From contig NZ_JACHDZ010000001.1 in NCBI RefSeq assembly GCF_014201375.1, positions 186,001 to 250,000 of the forward strand: a stretch of DNA of 64,000 bases. The letters run 5' to 3'. This stretch comes from Tunturiibacter empetritectus (GTDB lineage Bacteria; Acidobacteriota; Terriglobia; Terriglobales; Acidobacteriaceae). A program made the position numbers and the translations under genes. Below the pieces are notes generated by a model. That model had not been told where the DNA came from and searched no databases. It was given only the letters and a program-made list of their open reading frames with translations. This document shows, one piece after another, positions 1-8,592 of this stretch. How positions within the stretch are numbered: the stretch's first letter is position 1; each line of letters begins with the position of its first letter.

Positions 1-137
1 TCAGGATTCCGACTACGCCCGGCAAATCGATTTGCGGCACGCCTGCAGGACCCGCGCGATCCGGGCTCCGGCAAGAGCTCCGGCAGAGAACGTGCTGACC
101 GTCGGATCGCTCCTCTGGTTGCAGCCTTGAGCTGACT

Positions 138-177
138 ACAGCCGCGAGCTTGTTACAGCCGGGAGCTTGTTACAGCT
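138..177. repeat. 17-bp tandem repeat, about 2.4 copies
   Basis: Two adjacent 17-bp units (138-154 and 155-171) differ at one base. A partial third copy follows to 177. The array lies just downstream of the flavodoxin-like gene, which is read on the minus strand. No promoter or terminator shape is evident and no function is proposed. Confidence 0.6.
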
Positions 178-189
178 TTGACCGGCCAC

Positions 190-660
190 TTAAACCCGTT
201 GCCGGCCAAGCTGGCGGCCAACATCTTTCATTCGCTCCATCTCATCGGTAGCATCCGAGACCAGTGCGGGCACCGGAGTGATTCCAGCCGTGAGTAAAGC
301 CTCCTCTACGAACGTCTGTGCCTCCGTCTTTCGTGCGGCGATACCCTCCGCGCTAAACGTCCAGCACTCCTTCCCCTTCATCTGGCTCGAATCAAGCCCG
401 GACAGCACTGCAACCAGACTGTTCAGCTCCTCTGTCCCGGGCCTTTCGCCCTCCAATCCAACTACTACCGTTTCTGCCCACAGCAGATCCGCCTCCCGCA
501 GCGTCCCATAGCCCTTGTGCCCCACCTCGACCGCACCCGGGGTCCTCAGCCGTCGCAAGCGAATGCCCGCCTCCGCCTCGACCGCACCCACCCCGACGGC
601 CAGTGCCAACTGCTCCGTGCGCTCCGTATCCGCCTGAAAGACCACCAGTACGTGACTCAT
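190..660 (-). CDS. Flavodoxin-like / NAD(P)H-quinone oxidoreductase-type protein
   Basis: A 156-residue protein with a flavodoxin-like beginning: a hydrophobic beta strand (VLVVFQ) runs into a Thr/Arg-rich loop (ADTERTEQLA) at residues 9-18, where flavodoxins bind the FMN phosphate. A second strand (TVVVGLEG, near residue 65) matches the fold. The sequence is short, and the GSPxY-type motif of WrbA proteins is not visible, so FMN binding and the redox partner are uncertain. The start is supported by AAGGAG about nine bases upstream. The upstream 290 bp carry an array of GTGGTG boxes. Fold assignment is fairly safe; the enzymatic role is inference. Confidence 0.6.
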   Translation of the reverse strand: MSHVLVVFQADTERTEQLALAVGVGAVEAEAGIRLRRLRTPGAVEVGHKGYGTLREADLLWAETVVVGLEGERPGTEELNSLVAVLSGLDSSQMKGKECWTFSAEGIAARKTEAQTFVEEALLTAGITPVPALVSDATDEMERMKDVGRQLGRQRV

Positions 661-815
661 ATCTCAAAATCTCCTTCCCATCGTGAGACCCGAAGAAAAC
701 CCGCAACCGCTCCGTCTCCCTGAACCCAAAAAATACGGCTCCGACGGGCGACCGGTCAAAAATAAAGTTCAAAGCGTTGGCGTATTTTTCACCCCCGGAA
801 AAGTGACGGCTAAAA

Positions 816-916
816 CACCACACCAGCCACGCAATTCACCACAACCTCACCACGATTTACCATCCAAAAACGCCACGAAAAACGCAAAAACCCCTGCAAA
901 AAGCGCCCTGCACCAC
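816..916 (-). promoter_or_regulatory. GTGGTG box array upstream of the flavodoxin-like gene
   Basis: On the minus strand this stretch carries GTGGTG or close variants. CACCAC is at 816, 837, 848 and 911 on the plus strand, with degenerate copies near 859 and 872. Several steps are 11-13 nt. It lies in the 290-bp gap between the OPT gene end and the flavodoxin-like start, read toward the latter. A similar array in the same relative orientation precedes the S9 peptidase. A protein-binding region is inference; apart from this array the gap shows nothing. Confidence 0.35.
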
Positions 917-950
917 GCAGCAATTTTTTTCGCCACAAAATCCCAAAAAA

Positions 951-3323
951 TCATCCTTCGCTGGTGAGAGGTTTCCGCGCAAAGTAGTAAAGCGAAAAAG
1001 CCAGCAGAGCAAACATCACCACGCTGACCGGGTCATGGTGCAGAGGATTATGCTCGCTGAACCGAGGAATCGAGCGGTCCGTAGCCGCTTCGTAGAGTTT
1101 TACGCAAACCCCCAGCAATCCAACGATTCCACCCGCCGCAATCAGCCCCGAAGCATAAAGAGAACCGGGAGAAACCTCAGATTCAAGAGTTACATCGCGA
1201 GCAGTAATGGCGTTGAAGACAGGAACCCCGCCAGGATCCGCATGTGCAGGATTCGTAGGGTCAAAGTCAGGATGTTGAGCCAGCCACGATTCACGATCAG
1301 AGTGCCAAAGGGCCAAAGAAGCGTCATGCTCAAGCCGAGCCTTCTCTGCCGCATGGCGAAGCATCGCGCGATCCACCATCCAACGCATGACGCCCCCCAC
1401 AAAGATCGCCAGCGTAGTAGCAATGCTGAGATAAGCGCCTACAGCGAAGGTCAGAGATCGGACGCCAAGAAGCTCAACAACGACCACAATCGCAACACCC
1501 AGCAAGACCAGAGCCCAGGGCAGTTTGCGGCTCAGAATGCCATTGATGACGGTGGCCATGAGACGACCCTGTGGCGCTGCAGCCTTTTCGCTGCCGATAC
1601 CTTGAATCCACTGGACTTCAATCTGACCCGTCGCGGCGTTGTAGAGATATTTGCCATCATCAAGCGTCGTGGATCCGATGGCGTTGAGGAGCACATATTG
1701 CTTCGCGTTCGAGAGCTCTTCTTTGGCAGGATTGTCCGCGTTGTGCGATGTGAGCGTGATCTTGTCGCTACCGGTAAAGTTGCCGTTGTTCTGGACTCCA
1801 TCCGGTAGACGATTGAGGGAAAAGACGATTGGTTTGGGGAGACGCTGAAAGGTCTCAAGGCCTTTGTTCATCGCGTTGAGCGTAGCGCCAATCGAAAAGA
1901 TCGAGACGATGACACCGATCATGATGGCGATCTGTTGTTTCCACGGTGTTGCGCCGATGAGGTAGCCGGTCTTGAGGTCCTGCGAGGTGTCGCCTGCGTT
2001 GGAGGCGGCGATGCAGACGACTCCGCCAATGGTAATGGCGAGTGCTCCGAAGGCGGGGGCCGTCCAGCCTTTGACGAGAAAAATTGCAGCCGTAGCCATC
2101 AGTGTGGCAATCGTCATGCCGGAGACGGGCGAGGCGGAGGAGCCGACAATACCTACGATTCGCGCGCTGACGGTTACGAAGAGGAAGCCGAAGACGACGA
2201 CGAGGAGAGCGGCGGCGATGTTGGCGATGAGGCCGACCTGGGCTCCGGGGATGGGTTTGAATTCGAGGAAGAGAACCATCAGGACGATGAGGAGGAGCGA
2301 GCCGCCGAAGACGACGATGGGGGGAAGATCATGTTCTGTGCGAGAGGGTTGTGCGGCCGCCGATTTTCCTGAACCTGTCTTCTTGAAGCCTTGAGTGAGT
2401 GCACCAACGATGGTGGGTAGAGTGCGAAGGAGAGTGATGAGACCGGCAGCCGCGACTCCTCCTGCTCCCATGGGGCGGACGTAGGTTCGCCAGAGGTCGG
2501 ACGGCGACATCTGCGTGATGAGGACAGTGCCAGGGTAGAGCGGAGTGGAGAGATGCGAGCCGAAGAAGTAGATCGCAGGCATCAGGACGAGCCAGGAGAA
2601 GACTCCGCCAGCAAGCATAATGGCGGCCACGCGAATACCGATGATATAGCCGACGCCGAGGTACTCAGGAGTGCAATCGGCCCGGATGGCGGAGCCTTTG
2701 AGAAGGTGCTGCGCGCCGAGATCAGGCTGGTAGTCGGGCTGACTAGGCCAAAGTGCGAAGAGGTTGTCGTTCTGAAAGAGGGTGTAGAGGCCGCCAAGAC
2801 CTAGGCCGAGGAAGACGCGAGAGGCGAAGGAACCACCGCGTTCACCGGCGATCAGGACATCGGCACAGGCTGTTCCTTCGGGATAGATCAGGTTGTCGTG
2901 CTCTTCGACGATGAGTTGGCGGCGAAGTGGAATCATGAAAAGAACGCCGAGCCATCCGCCAAAGAGGGCGAGGGCAAAGATGCGAGAAGCTTCGAGGTCG
3001 AAGCCGAGGAAGATGAGAGCGGGAAGTGTGAAGATGACACCGGACGCGATCGATTGGCCCGCGTTGCCAGTGCTTTGAACGATGTTGTTTTCGAGGATGC
3101 TGGCCTTGCCGAAGGCTCGCAGGATCGAGATGGAGAGGACTGAGATGGGGATGGAGGCGGCGACGGTGAGACCTGCGCGGAGGCCAACGTAGACGGTGAC
3201 AGCTCCAAAGAGGACGCCGAAGACAGCGCCGAGGATAAGCGCGCGAGCAGAGAGCTCGGGTCGAGTTTCCGTGGCGGGAACGAAGGGTTTGAAGGTGGGC
3301 TTGGTCGGTGTGGATGTTGCCAT
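951..3323 (-). CDS. OPT-family oligopeptide/metal-chelate transporter
   Basis: This 790-residue polytopic membrane protein has about 14-16 hydrophobic segments and belongs to the OPT superfamily. It begins with a cytosolic tail, then the typical first helices (LRAGLTVAASIPISVLSISI, near residue 68) and the following NAGQSIASG stretch. The conserved NAGDTSQDLKTGYLIGATP motif lies in the C-terminal half. A soluble loop of about 90 residues (roughly 500-595) interrupts the helices, as in bacterial OPT members. Family knowledge predicts proton-coupled import of small peptides or peptide-like chelates across the inner membrane. The substrate cannot be read from sequence. The gene stands alone. Confidence 0.88.
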   Translation of the reverse strand: MATSTPTKPTFKPFVPATETRPELSARALILGAVFGVLFGAVTVYVGLRAGLTVAASIPISVLSISILRAFGKASILENNIVQSTGNAGQSIASGVIFTLPALIFLGFDLEASRIFALALFGGWLGVLFMIPLRRQLIVEEHDNLIYPEGTACADVLIAGERGGSFASRVFLGLGLGGLYTLFQNDNLFALWPSQPDYQPDLGAQHLLKGSAIRADCTPEYLGVGYIIGIRVAAIMLAGGVFSWLVLMPAIYFFGSHLSTPLYPGTVLITQMSPSDLWRTYVRPMGAGGVAAAGLITLLRTLPTIVGALTQGFKKTGSGKSAAAQPSRTEHDLPPIVVFGGSLLLIVLMVLFLEFKPIPGAQVGLIANIAAALLVVVFGFLFVTVSARIVGIVGSSASPVSGMTIATLMATAAIFLVKGWTAPAFGALAITIGGVVCIAASNAGDTSQDLKTGYLIGATPWKQQIAIMIGVIVSIFSIGATLNAMNKGLETFQRLPKPIVFSLNRLPDGVQNNGNFTGSDKITLTSHNADNPAKEELSNAKQYVLLNAIGSTTLDDGKYLYNAATGQIEVQWIQGIGSEKAAAPQGRLMATVINGILSRKLPWALVLLGVAIVVVVELLGVRSLTFAVGAYLSIATTLAIFVGGVMRWMVDRAMLRHAAEKARLEHDASLALWHSDRESWLAQHPDFDPTNPAHADPGGVPVFNAITARDVTLESEVSPGSLYASGLIAAGGIVGLLGVCVKLYEAATDRSIPRFSEHNPLHHDPVSVVMFALLAFSLYYFARKPLTSEG

Positions 3324-3500
3324 GTCGGTGCGTCTCCGCGTGCTCGAGCTGTGTTTCGGCTTCGATGGAGTGTATCAGCGGGGGTGAGTCTATAGGTATC
3401 GAACGGATCTAGAGGGAGGATGTTCGAGCAAGGTGCGCTTCCTTTGTGTTGTGTAGAGACTTTGCCGCGAAGTTAGCTTCGGTACAAAGAGCAGTGAACA

Positions 3501-4112
3501 TCACACTGACTCATCATCGTGCGTATACGTTTCTAATTGTGGCCTGCGTGAGTTCGTCAACTTATAGCGGAGCAATGTGGCGACGGCGCACGATATTAGG
3601 AAGAGCATGGGGCCGGTGAAGAGGAAGCGGTCTGTAATCCATTTGTTGTCGAGCAGGCCGGTGGTCTGTCCATAGAGAGGGCCGAAGAAGCGTTCAATGC
3701 GGCCGACTGATCGGTGTGTGTCGAATATGCTTGAGGCTTGAGAATTCCAGGTGGCGAAGCGGATAAGAAAAGCAATCGTGACGGGTAACCATGCCCACAG
3801 AATTGGGGGAGGGATGGCATCGGGTTCCTGGGCTAGTCCGGCAGATGCGGAAGGAGCGACGGACCGGGAGAGATCTCCAAGTGCTTTGCCGAGTTTGCCG
3901 AAGGGAACGAGGCCGAGGAGAAATCCGGCGCCCGCGAAGATGGGTAGAAAGTAACTCAGTACGTAGCCAACGCGATTCAGGCCGGTCCAGTGCATCCTGA
4001 TAGCCAGTTGCCATACGGGCGTCGTAACCACCCATGAGAATCGGATCGCGGCGATTGCGACCAAGAGGTACAGAAACAGGCATTTGGCGCACCATGTGGC
4101 GACTTTCAGCAT
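3501..4112 (-). CDS. Hypothetical membrane protein with four predicted helices
   Basis: A 203-residue protein with hydrophobic segments near residues 9-30, 50-70, 105-125 and 165-185, and a polar C-terminus. I recognise no family motif. Composition matches the neighbouring genes and the frame is clean, so I take it as real. It is divergent from comF, and the two share a 217-bp upstream region. The start at 4112 gives a natural N-terminal helix. Confidence 0.55.
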   Translation of the reverse strand: MLKVATWCAKCLFLYLLVAIAAIRFSWVVTTPVWQLAIRMHWTGLNRVGYVLSYFLPIFAGAGFLLGLVPFGKLGKALGDLSRSVAPSASAGLAQEPDAIPPPILWAWLPVTIAFLIRFATWNSQASSIFDTHRSVGRIERFFGPLYGQTTGLLDNKWITDRFLFTGPMLFLISCAVATLLRYKLTNSRRPQLETYTHDDESV

Positions 4113-4155
4113 GGCCTAGATGTAGCACAGGCGCATCTTTTGTGGTGCAGAATTG

Positions 4156-4186
4156 TTGACGGCTGATGTGGCTAAGGGGCTATACT
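4156..4186 (+). promoter_or_regulatory. Possible promoter for comF
   Basis: TTGACG (4156-4161) and TATACT (4181-4186) lie upstream of comF with a 19-bp spacer, longer than the usual 17. Immediately before it is a 15-nt string (4136-4150) shared with the GTGGTG array at 13 kb. The hexamers are good but the spacing is not, so this is a weak call. Confidence 0.3.
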
Positions 4187-4329
4187 GCGTGAAATGGCGC
4201 GGTCCGACGGACCTGGAGCGCCGGCGAGTGAGGTGAGTCTTCAGCGATTGCTTGAATGACAATGCGCTCGGGATTGGTTCCGGGGGGCCGCCCGGTGCTC
4301 CGCCTGGCGGCGGGGTAGAAGGGCACGCG

Positions 4330-5217
4330 ATGTCTCGCTGGTGGCAAGGGCCTGGACGGGTGGTTCGGGCTGCGCTGGATGATCTGGTTACTACGTTGTA
4401 TCCGACCGATTGCAGGGCTTGTGGTGGGCCGCTGCTGACAGCTGGGCTGTCTCCTGTATGTGACAGATGTATTGAGGTAGTTGAGGTGCAGTCGATGACG
4501 CTGTGCGTGCGTTGTGGCGAGGCGCTCGACATGGAGGGCGTGCGGTTCGCGGGGCAGTTTCCTGTGGAGGGGCTGGTGTGTTCGCCCTGCCGGATGGCGC
4601 CGCCGGAGTTCGAGCGGGCTGTGGCCTACGCGGTGTATCAGGATGAGTTGAGGGAGATGATTCACCTGCTGAAGTATGAGCGGATGCGTTCGGTGGCGAA
4701 GCCGCTGGGCAGGTTTCTGGCGCGGGCGATCGAGATGCTGGAGGGCGAGGCTGGTGGTGAGCTGCTGGTGGTTGCGGTGCCGTTATTTCCCTCCAAGGAG
4801 CGCGAGCGAGGCTACAACCAGGCGGTGTTGATGGCGGATGCTGCGCTTGCGGAGCTGAAGAGGACTCGTCCGCAGTGGAAGCTACGTTCGGCGCATGAGG
4901 TGATTCGCCGGGTGAAGGATACGCGGAGCCAGTTTGAGCTGACTCCGAAGGGGCGGCGGCGAAATCTGCAGGGCGCGTTCAAGGTGGACGATCGTGCGGC
5001 GCTGGCTGGGCGCGAAGTCTTGTTGGTGGATGACATTTATACGACTGGGGCTACGGCTCGCGCTTGTGCTCAGGTTTTGCGGCGGGCCGGGGCCGGCAAG
5101 GTTTGGGTGGCGACGGCGTCGCGGGCTCAGACTGAGATGGTCGCTTCCTGGGATTCCTCGGTTTCCTGGGATTCCAAGGATGCGGGTTCTGGTGTTGCCG
5201 TCTGGGATGCCGGTTAG
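4330..5217 (+). CDS. comF: ComF family amidophosphoribosyltransferase-like protein
   Basis: A 296-residue ComF-type protein. The N-terminus carries a zinc-finger-like set of Cys pairs (CRACGG at 28-33, CDRC, CVRCGE, CSPC). A type I phosphoribosyltransferase domain follows, with the PRPP-binding signature VLLVDDIYTTGAT near residues 230-242. The family is needed for inward DNA transport during natural transformation in Gram-positive and Gram-negative bacteria, though many carriers are not known to be competent. I prefer the ATG at 4330 over the upstream in-frame ATG at 4252, because the added 26 residues are low-complexity Gly/Pro. The C-terminal tail has a short repeated SWDS motif. An HNH nuclease follows 68 bp downstream. 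Confidence 0.88.
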   Translation: MSRWWQGPGRVVRAALDDLVTTLYPTDCRACGGPLLTAGLSPVCDRCIEVVEVQSMTLCVRCGEALDMEGVRFAGQFPVEGLVCSPCRMAPPEFERAVAYAVYQDELREMIHLLKYERMRSVAKPLGRFLARAIEMLEGEAGGELLVVAVPLFPSKERERGYNQAVLMADAALAELKRTRPQWKLRSAHEVIRRVKDTRSQFELTPKGRRRNLQGAFKVDDRAALAGREVLLVDDIYTTGATARACAQVLRRAGAGKVWVATASRAQTEMVASWDSSVSWDSKDAGSGVAVWDAG

Positions 5218-5285
5218 TGGAGTTGGAGTGACAAGAGAAGCTTCGCGCGAAGTGCTAACAGTAGCTGGAACCGGAGGGCTTTGAG

Positions 5286-5957
5286 ATGCAATCGGGGAAG
5301 ATGCGGAAGCAGGGGCTGAGTGGAAAACGACACGCGGGGCACGGCGGCGGGCATGGGGCTGGGCATGCTTCCGGTCGGGTTACGACGGAGCGCGACGTGC
5401 GGGTTGGCGTGTTTCGCCAGCCGGCGATGCAGACCCCGGTGCTGGTGCTGAATGCTTCGTATGAACCGATCAACATCTGCGGGGCGCGGCGGGCGCTGGT
5501 GCTGGTGTTGAAGGGCGTTGCCAGGACCGAGGAGGAGCAGGGTGCGGTGCTGCATGCGGCGCGGATGCGGGTGGCGATGCCGAGCGTGATCCGACTGCTG
5601 GAGTACCGCAGGATTCCGCACCAGACGCGGGCGCTGAGCCGTAAGAACATTCTTCTGCGCGACCGAAACTCGTGCCAGTACTGCAGCGTCATCCTGACCG
5701 CGGGGGAGTTGACGCTGGATCATGTCATACCGCGGTCGCGTGGCGGGCTTTCGACCTGGGAGAACCTGGTCGCCTGCTGCCACAACTGCAACCGGCGCAA
5801 GGGCAACCAGATGCTGCATGAGCTGACGGACATGAAGCTGCAGCGGGAGCCTCGGCCGTTTTCTTTGCATACTTCCCGGCACATCATGCGGATGATCGGA
5901 AGTGCGGACGCGGCCTGGCGGAAGTATCTCTACTTTGAGGCTGAGCCGGCGGCTTAG
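5286..5957 (+). CDS. HNH endonuclease
   Basis: A 223-residue protein with an HNH core in its C-terminal half. The motif [20 protein letters not shown] supplies the first Cys pair and the catalytic His, and [11 protein letters not shown] supplies the second Cys pair and the Asn. The region [20 protein letters not shown] just before it is characteristic of the stand-alone HNH family common in Acidobacteria and Cyanobacteria. The first roughly 48 residues are Gly/His-rich, which is unusual and could bind metal. GGAGG precedes the start. It follows comF in the same orientation, so a joint transcript is plausible. The biological target is unknown. Confidence 0.85.
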   Translation: MQSGKMRKQGLSGKRHAGHGGGHGAGHASGRVTTERDVRVGVFRQPAMQTPVLVLNASYEPINICGARRALVLVLKGVARTEEEQGAVLHAARMRVAMPSVIRLLEYRRIPHQTRALSRKNILLRDRNSCQYCSVILTAGELTLDHVIPRSRGGLSTWENLVACCHNCNRRKGNQMLHELTDMKLQREPRPFSLHTSRHIMRMIGSADAAWRKYLYFEAEPAA

Positions 5958-6003
5958 TTAGGTACCCCCCTCCCCCCTTGGGGTATTTTGGGCATAAAAT
6001 ATT

Positions 6004-6052
6004 TGGAATCAATGGTTTGCAGGGCGAATATGCCTGCAACGTGTTGATTCCA
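6004..6052 (+). other. Two-part stem-loop downstream of the HNH gene
   Basis: Outer arms TGGAATCAA (6004-6012) and TTGATTCCA (6044-6052) enclose inner arms TTGCAGG (6017-6023) and CCTGCAA (6033-6039), with a 9-nt loop. A 13-nt string in the left arm (6006-6018) recurs exactly at 6077-6089. A terminator follows at 6113. The segment could be the structured 3' end of the HNH transcript or a small RNA. Confidence 0.45.
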
Positions 6053-6112
6053 GATTGGTTGTGGCTAAAATACTTTGAATCAATGGTTTACGACGATTTG
6101 GTGCTGAAAGAC

Positions 6113-6147
6113 GAAAGCCCCGGGGAATGTCCTCGGGGCTTTTCTGG
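6113..6147 (+). terminator. Rho-independent terminator
   Basis: AAAGCCCCGGGGA pairs with TCCTCGGGGCTTT around a tight loop, with a single wobble, and runs into a short T stretch. It would end the comF-HNH transcript or the structured RNA before it. Confidence 0.7.
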
Positions 6148-6270
6148 TCTCTGATTCTATTCTAGCGGTTTGGGGGTAACTCGTGCGCCAGGGGGACGTT
6201 GTTGTTTCGTAAAGGCTTAGGTGGTTTTGGGGCTTGACAGCCTTTTTTGCTTGTCTGCTTGTCTGCTTGT

Positions 6271-6463
6271 GTCCTGCCGGACGGGCGCCCTACGCGGGCT
6301 GCGGTCACTTCGTGACTTGTATACCGCTTCGCTTGGTGCTCCCGTTGGTCGCAAGCTAACGTTCGTGCCGACCAACGGGAGGCCTGTGCTGCTCATCTTG
6401 CCTTGACCGGTATACGCGTCACGAAGTGACCGCAGCCCGCGTAGGGCGCCCGTCCGGCAGGAC
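6271..6463. repeat. E element copy 1: 193-bp nested inverted repeat
   Basis: The two 46-bp ends (6271-6316 and 6418-6463) are perfect inverted repeats beginning GTCCTGCCGGACGGGC. Inside them lie GTATACC/GGTATAC arms and then CTCCCGTTGGTCG/CGACCAACGGGAG around a central loop. There is no open reading frame of its own. It sits between the HNH gene and the convergent small gene at 6473, ending 9 bp from that stop codon. The rest of the 5958-6472 gap holds the stem-loop and terminator described separately. Related copies are at 10300, 16225, 16924, 22247, 43086 and 61856. Confidence 0.9.
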
Positions 6464-6472
6464 AGTGTCTCT

Positions 6473-6697
6473 TTACTCCTGAGCGTCGGGCCAATCGAGC
6501 CGATTTCCAGCTCTGTCGGGACGCGGCACCCGAGCGGAGTAAGGCACTGCTTTACACTTGTGCGCTCTATCCAATTTGGTCAACTCTTCGTCCGAGTCGC
6601 TTACACCTATGGTTCTCAAACAGGTCAAACATATCGATTGGAAATTGCCATCCGCCATTCGCCGATGGGGGAAAAATGGTTCAGTTTTTTTATCCAT
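6473..6697 (-). CDS. Small Cys-motif protein, hypothetical
   Basis: A 74-residue protein with CLTC at residues 23-26 and a third Cys at residue 48 in the string RAHKC. The arrangement DG-F-SIC-x2-C followed about 22 residues later by A-H-x-C resembles small acidobacterial proteins of unknown function that I take to be zinc-binding. Plus-strand frames overlap this region, but only the minus frame shows such a pattern. GC is lower than in neighbouring genes. Its stop lies next to E element copy 1. Confidence 0.5.
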   Translation of the reverse strand: MDKKTEPFFPHRRMADGNFQSICLTCLRTIGVSDSDEELTKLDRAHKCKAVPYSARVPRPDRAGNRLDWPDAQE

Positions 6698-7084
6698 CGC
6701 TGCGTGTCTCCTAGCCTCAAGAACGCGATGCCTGATAGTTCGGATTCCGTTTTTTTCCTCATTAAATCGGCCTTTTTCAGGGTTATTTGCGAATTAGCCG
6801 GAGAGACATCTTCTCCGCGCAGATTCACATCTTAGCGGTTTTCGCGTTGATGTCGGCGGAAGCAAAGTAAAGACAAAGATACAGAAATCTCTCCACTGAG
6901 TCGCGCGATGAGACTGCGCGACTCCGGTCGAGATGACGAGTCGCAGGGGGCGAGATGGTGAGATTTAGCGGAGTGATTGCGGAGGCTGCTGCTACTTCGA
7001 ACTTCGGATGAGTTCTGGGCGAATCTCGATCTGGGGGCTGCGCGTTGAAACGGGGATGTGATAGTTTCAGCGGCAGGAGATCGA
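6698..7084. other. Gene-free gap
   Basis: This 387-bp stretch contains the 48-bp dispersed repeat at 6891-6938 and presumably the promoters of the two flanking divergent small genes. I see no convincing reading frame, terminator or structured RNA in it. Confidence 0.5.
6891..6938. repeat. 48-bp dispersed repeat, copy 1
   Basis: This unit matches 27437-27484 in 46 of 48 positions. Its core GTCGCGC...GCGCGAC can form a 7-bp hairpin. It is far too similar to the second copy to be chance, and neither copy codes. Confidence 0.8.
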
Positions 7085-7348
7085 ATGTCTTACATCGAGA
7101 GTTATCAGTGTGACGTGTGCGGCGACAAGAAGGGCGAGGGTGGAGACTGGTGGCTGGCCTGGGTGGACTGCTTTCCGGGAGAGAAGCCGGAGGAGGATCA
7201 GCCTTTGATCAAACTGACGCGGTGGCAGCATCACCATGCGCACTCGGCTGGGGTGAAGCACCTGTGCGGCGCGCGGTGTGCGGGGACGCTGATGGATCGG
7301 TGGATGACCCAGCAGCATGCGGACCCGGATGCTCACTGCGAGACGTAG
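7085..7348 (+). CDS. Small Cys/Trp-rich hypothetical protein
   Basis: An 87-residue protein beginning MSYIESYQCDVCGDKK, a CxxC knuckle, with a later CGARCAG giving a second Cys pair. The spacing suggests one zinc site, as in treble-clef-like small proteins. Between them are Trp-rich and acidic stretches. I chose the ATG at 7085 because the extension from 7058 adds nine residues with no supporting signal. I know no function. The gene stands alone upstream of the lower-GC orphan. Confidence 0.6.
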   Translation: MSYIESYQCDVCGDKKGEGGDWWLAWVDCFPGEKPEEDQPLIKLTRWQHHHAHSAGVKHLCGARCAGTLMDRWMTQQHADPDAHCET

Positions 7349-7457
7349 TAATGGCTGGTAGTTGGTGGCTGCGTAGGCTTAGGCGTTTCGCTTTGATTGG
7401 CGAGCAAAGCGAAATACAGGGATTCTCCGACAGGCAGACGATCCAGCCAGATGCGAA

Positions 7458-7490
7458 CTCTACCATAGCAGGCCTACCATTATGGTAGAG
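7458..7490. promoter_or_regulatory. 10-bp perfect inverted repeat before the HEPN-like gene
   Basis: CTCTACCATA (7458-7467) and TATGGTAGAG (7481-7490) are perfect inverted copies separated by 13 bp. They end six bases before the proposed GTG start at 7496. The position suits an operator or an RNA hairpin over the ribosome-binding region. It is not followed by a T-run, so a terminator is unlikely. Confidence 0.45.
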
Positions 7491-7495
7491 GTCGA

Positions 7496-8440
7496 GTGCA
7501 AGATGATCCCTGTGTGCATACATGCCAAAGACTCAATTGGGGGCTAAGATTTGCTAACGATGGCACTTTGGATTCGATCAAGCCCGAGGGTTCCGTGATT
7601 CGCATTCATGGTTTCGCGTTATACGATCTCGGGGCTAGCCTTCGACCATTAAGGGATCTTTCATCAGGCGTGCCACTCTCTTCGCTTTTTATGACGCTCA
7701 TACGGGCTAGAGGAAATCTGATGTCTCCATTTTCGGAGACAGGTCCGTATCGGCTACCTATGAGCCGGGAGGCGGCGAGCAAATTGGCCGCCACCTTAGA
7801 TGGTTTTCTGTGGGACCCGTCTGGCCCACAAACCCTTGTCGTAGGAGCGAGGTTTATTGGTGTAGTCGACCCAAAACGAGCGCTGACTGCCGATGAGGTA
7901 GATCGAGTAAAGAAGGGACTAGATACGCTGGAATCGGTCTTGGCGGCAGAAATGGGGCAAGCTGACATTTGGGCTGTATCGGAGAAAGGGCTCTATTCAA
8001 TACGTAAACTGGTCGATTCGGCGCGCGATGCTTTGTCAACAACCGCACAAAGCGTAATTTGGAATACTGCCCTAACTGATTATTCTGAGGCCGGAAAATG
8101 TCTTGCCTTTGAGCGCTTCACTGCTTCTGGATTCCATTCGTTACGCTCTTTGGAATCTGTCATTAAGCAATATGTATTAACTGCTACAGGTAAACTACCG
8201 CCGCACAATAGACAGAACTGGGGCGAGTATATAGACCAACTCGACAAGAGTAAGGCTCCCGCTGCGATACTCGGAACACTACGAAGTATCAAGGACAACC
8301 ATAGAAATCCGCTGATGCACCCCGAAGATATTCTGGATGAACGCGAAGCGATCTCTCTTTTCCAGATATCGGGGATGTCAATTGGAGAACTAGTGAACGA
8401 TATGTTTACGCGAGGCCTTAGGCCAGCTTCACATCCGTGA
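7496..8440 (+). CDS. Orphan protein with a HEPN-like C-terminal motif
   Basis: A 314-residue protein starting at GTG. The N-terminal two-thirds (about 1-165) are mixed alpha/beta and not recognised. The C-terminal part is helical and contains RNPLMHPED near residues 273-281. The Arg-x4-His spacing and surrounding sequence match the RX4-6H signature of HEPN domains, many of which are RNases in toxin and abortive-infection systems. Base composition is clearly more AT-rich than the flanks, suggesting transfer. No partner antitoxin gene is evident. The start is uncertain because no strong ribosome site precedes it. A 10-bp palindrome lies at the start. Confidence 0.55.
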   Translation: MQDDPCVHTCQRLNWGLRFANDGTLDSIKPEGSVIRIHGFALYDLGASLRPLRDLSSGVPLSSLFMTLIRARGNLMSPFSETGPYRLPMSREAASKLAATLDGFLWDPSGPQTLVVGARFIGVVDPKRALTADEVDRVKKGLDTLESVLAAEMGQADIWAVSEKGLYSIRKLVDSARDALSTTAQSVIWNTALTDYSEAGKCLAFERFTASGFHSLRSLESVIKQYVLTATGKLPPHNRQNWGEYIDQLDKSKAPAAILGTLRSIKDNHRNPLMHPEDILDEREAISLFQISGMSIGELVNDMFTRGLRPASHP

Positions 8441-8592
8441 AGTAAGAATTCCGATCGCGGCGCTGCGCTTATTTTCACCGCCGATACCCGATAACAAAGA
8501 CCTTACTTATTTAAGATTTCTGCGCCGCGATTCTTCTAAACATAAGCCTTTGCGGGGTTGAATCGGATGACGACCTTCGAGTCAAGCGAAGG

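Noticed and set aside
6558-6835. Two plus-strand frames over the small Cys-motif gene
   Set aside because: No recognisable pattern, whereas the minus frame has a spaced Cys motif. The choice is not certain.
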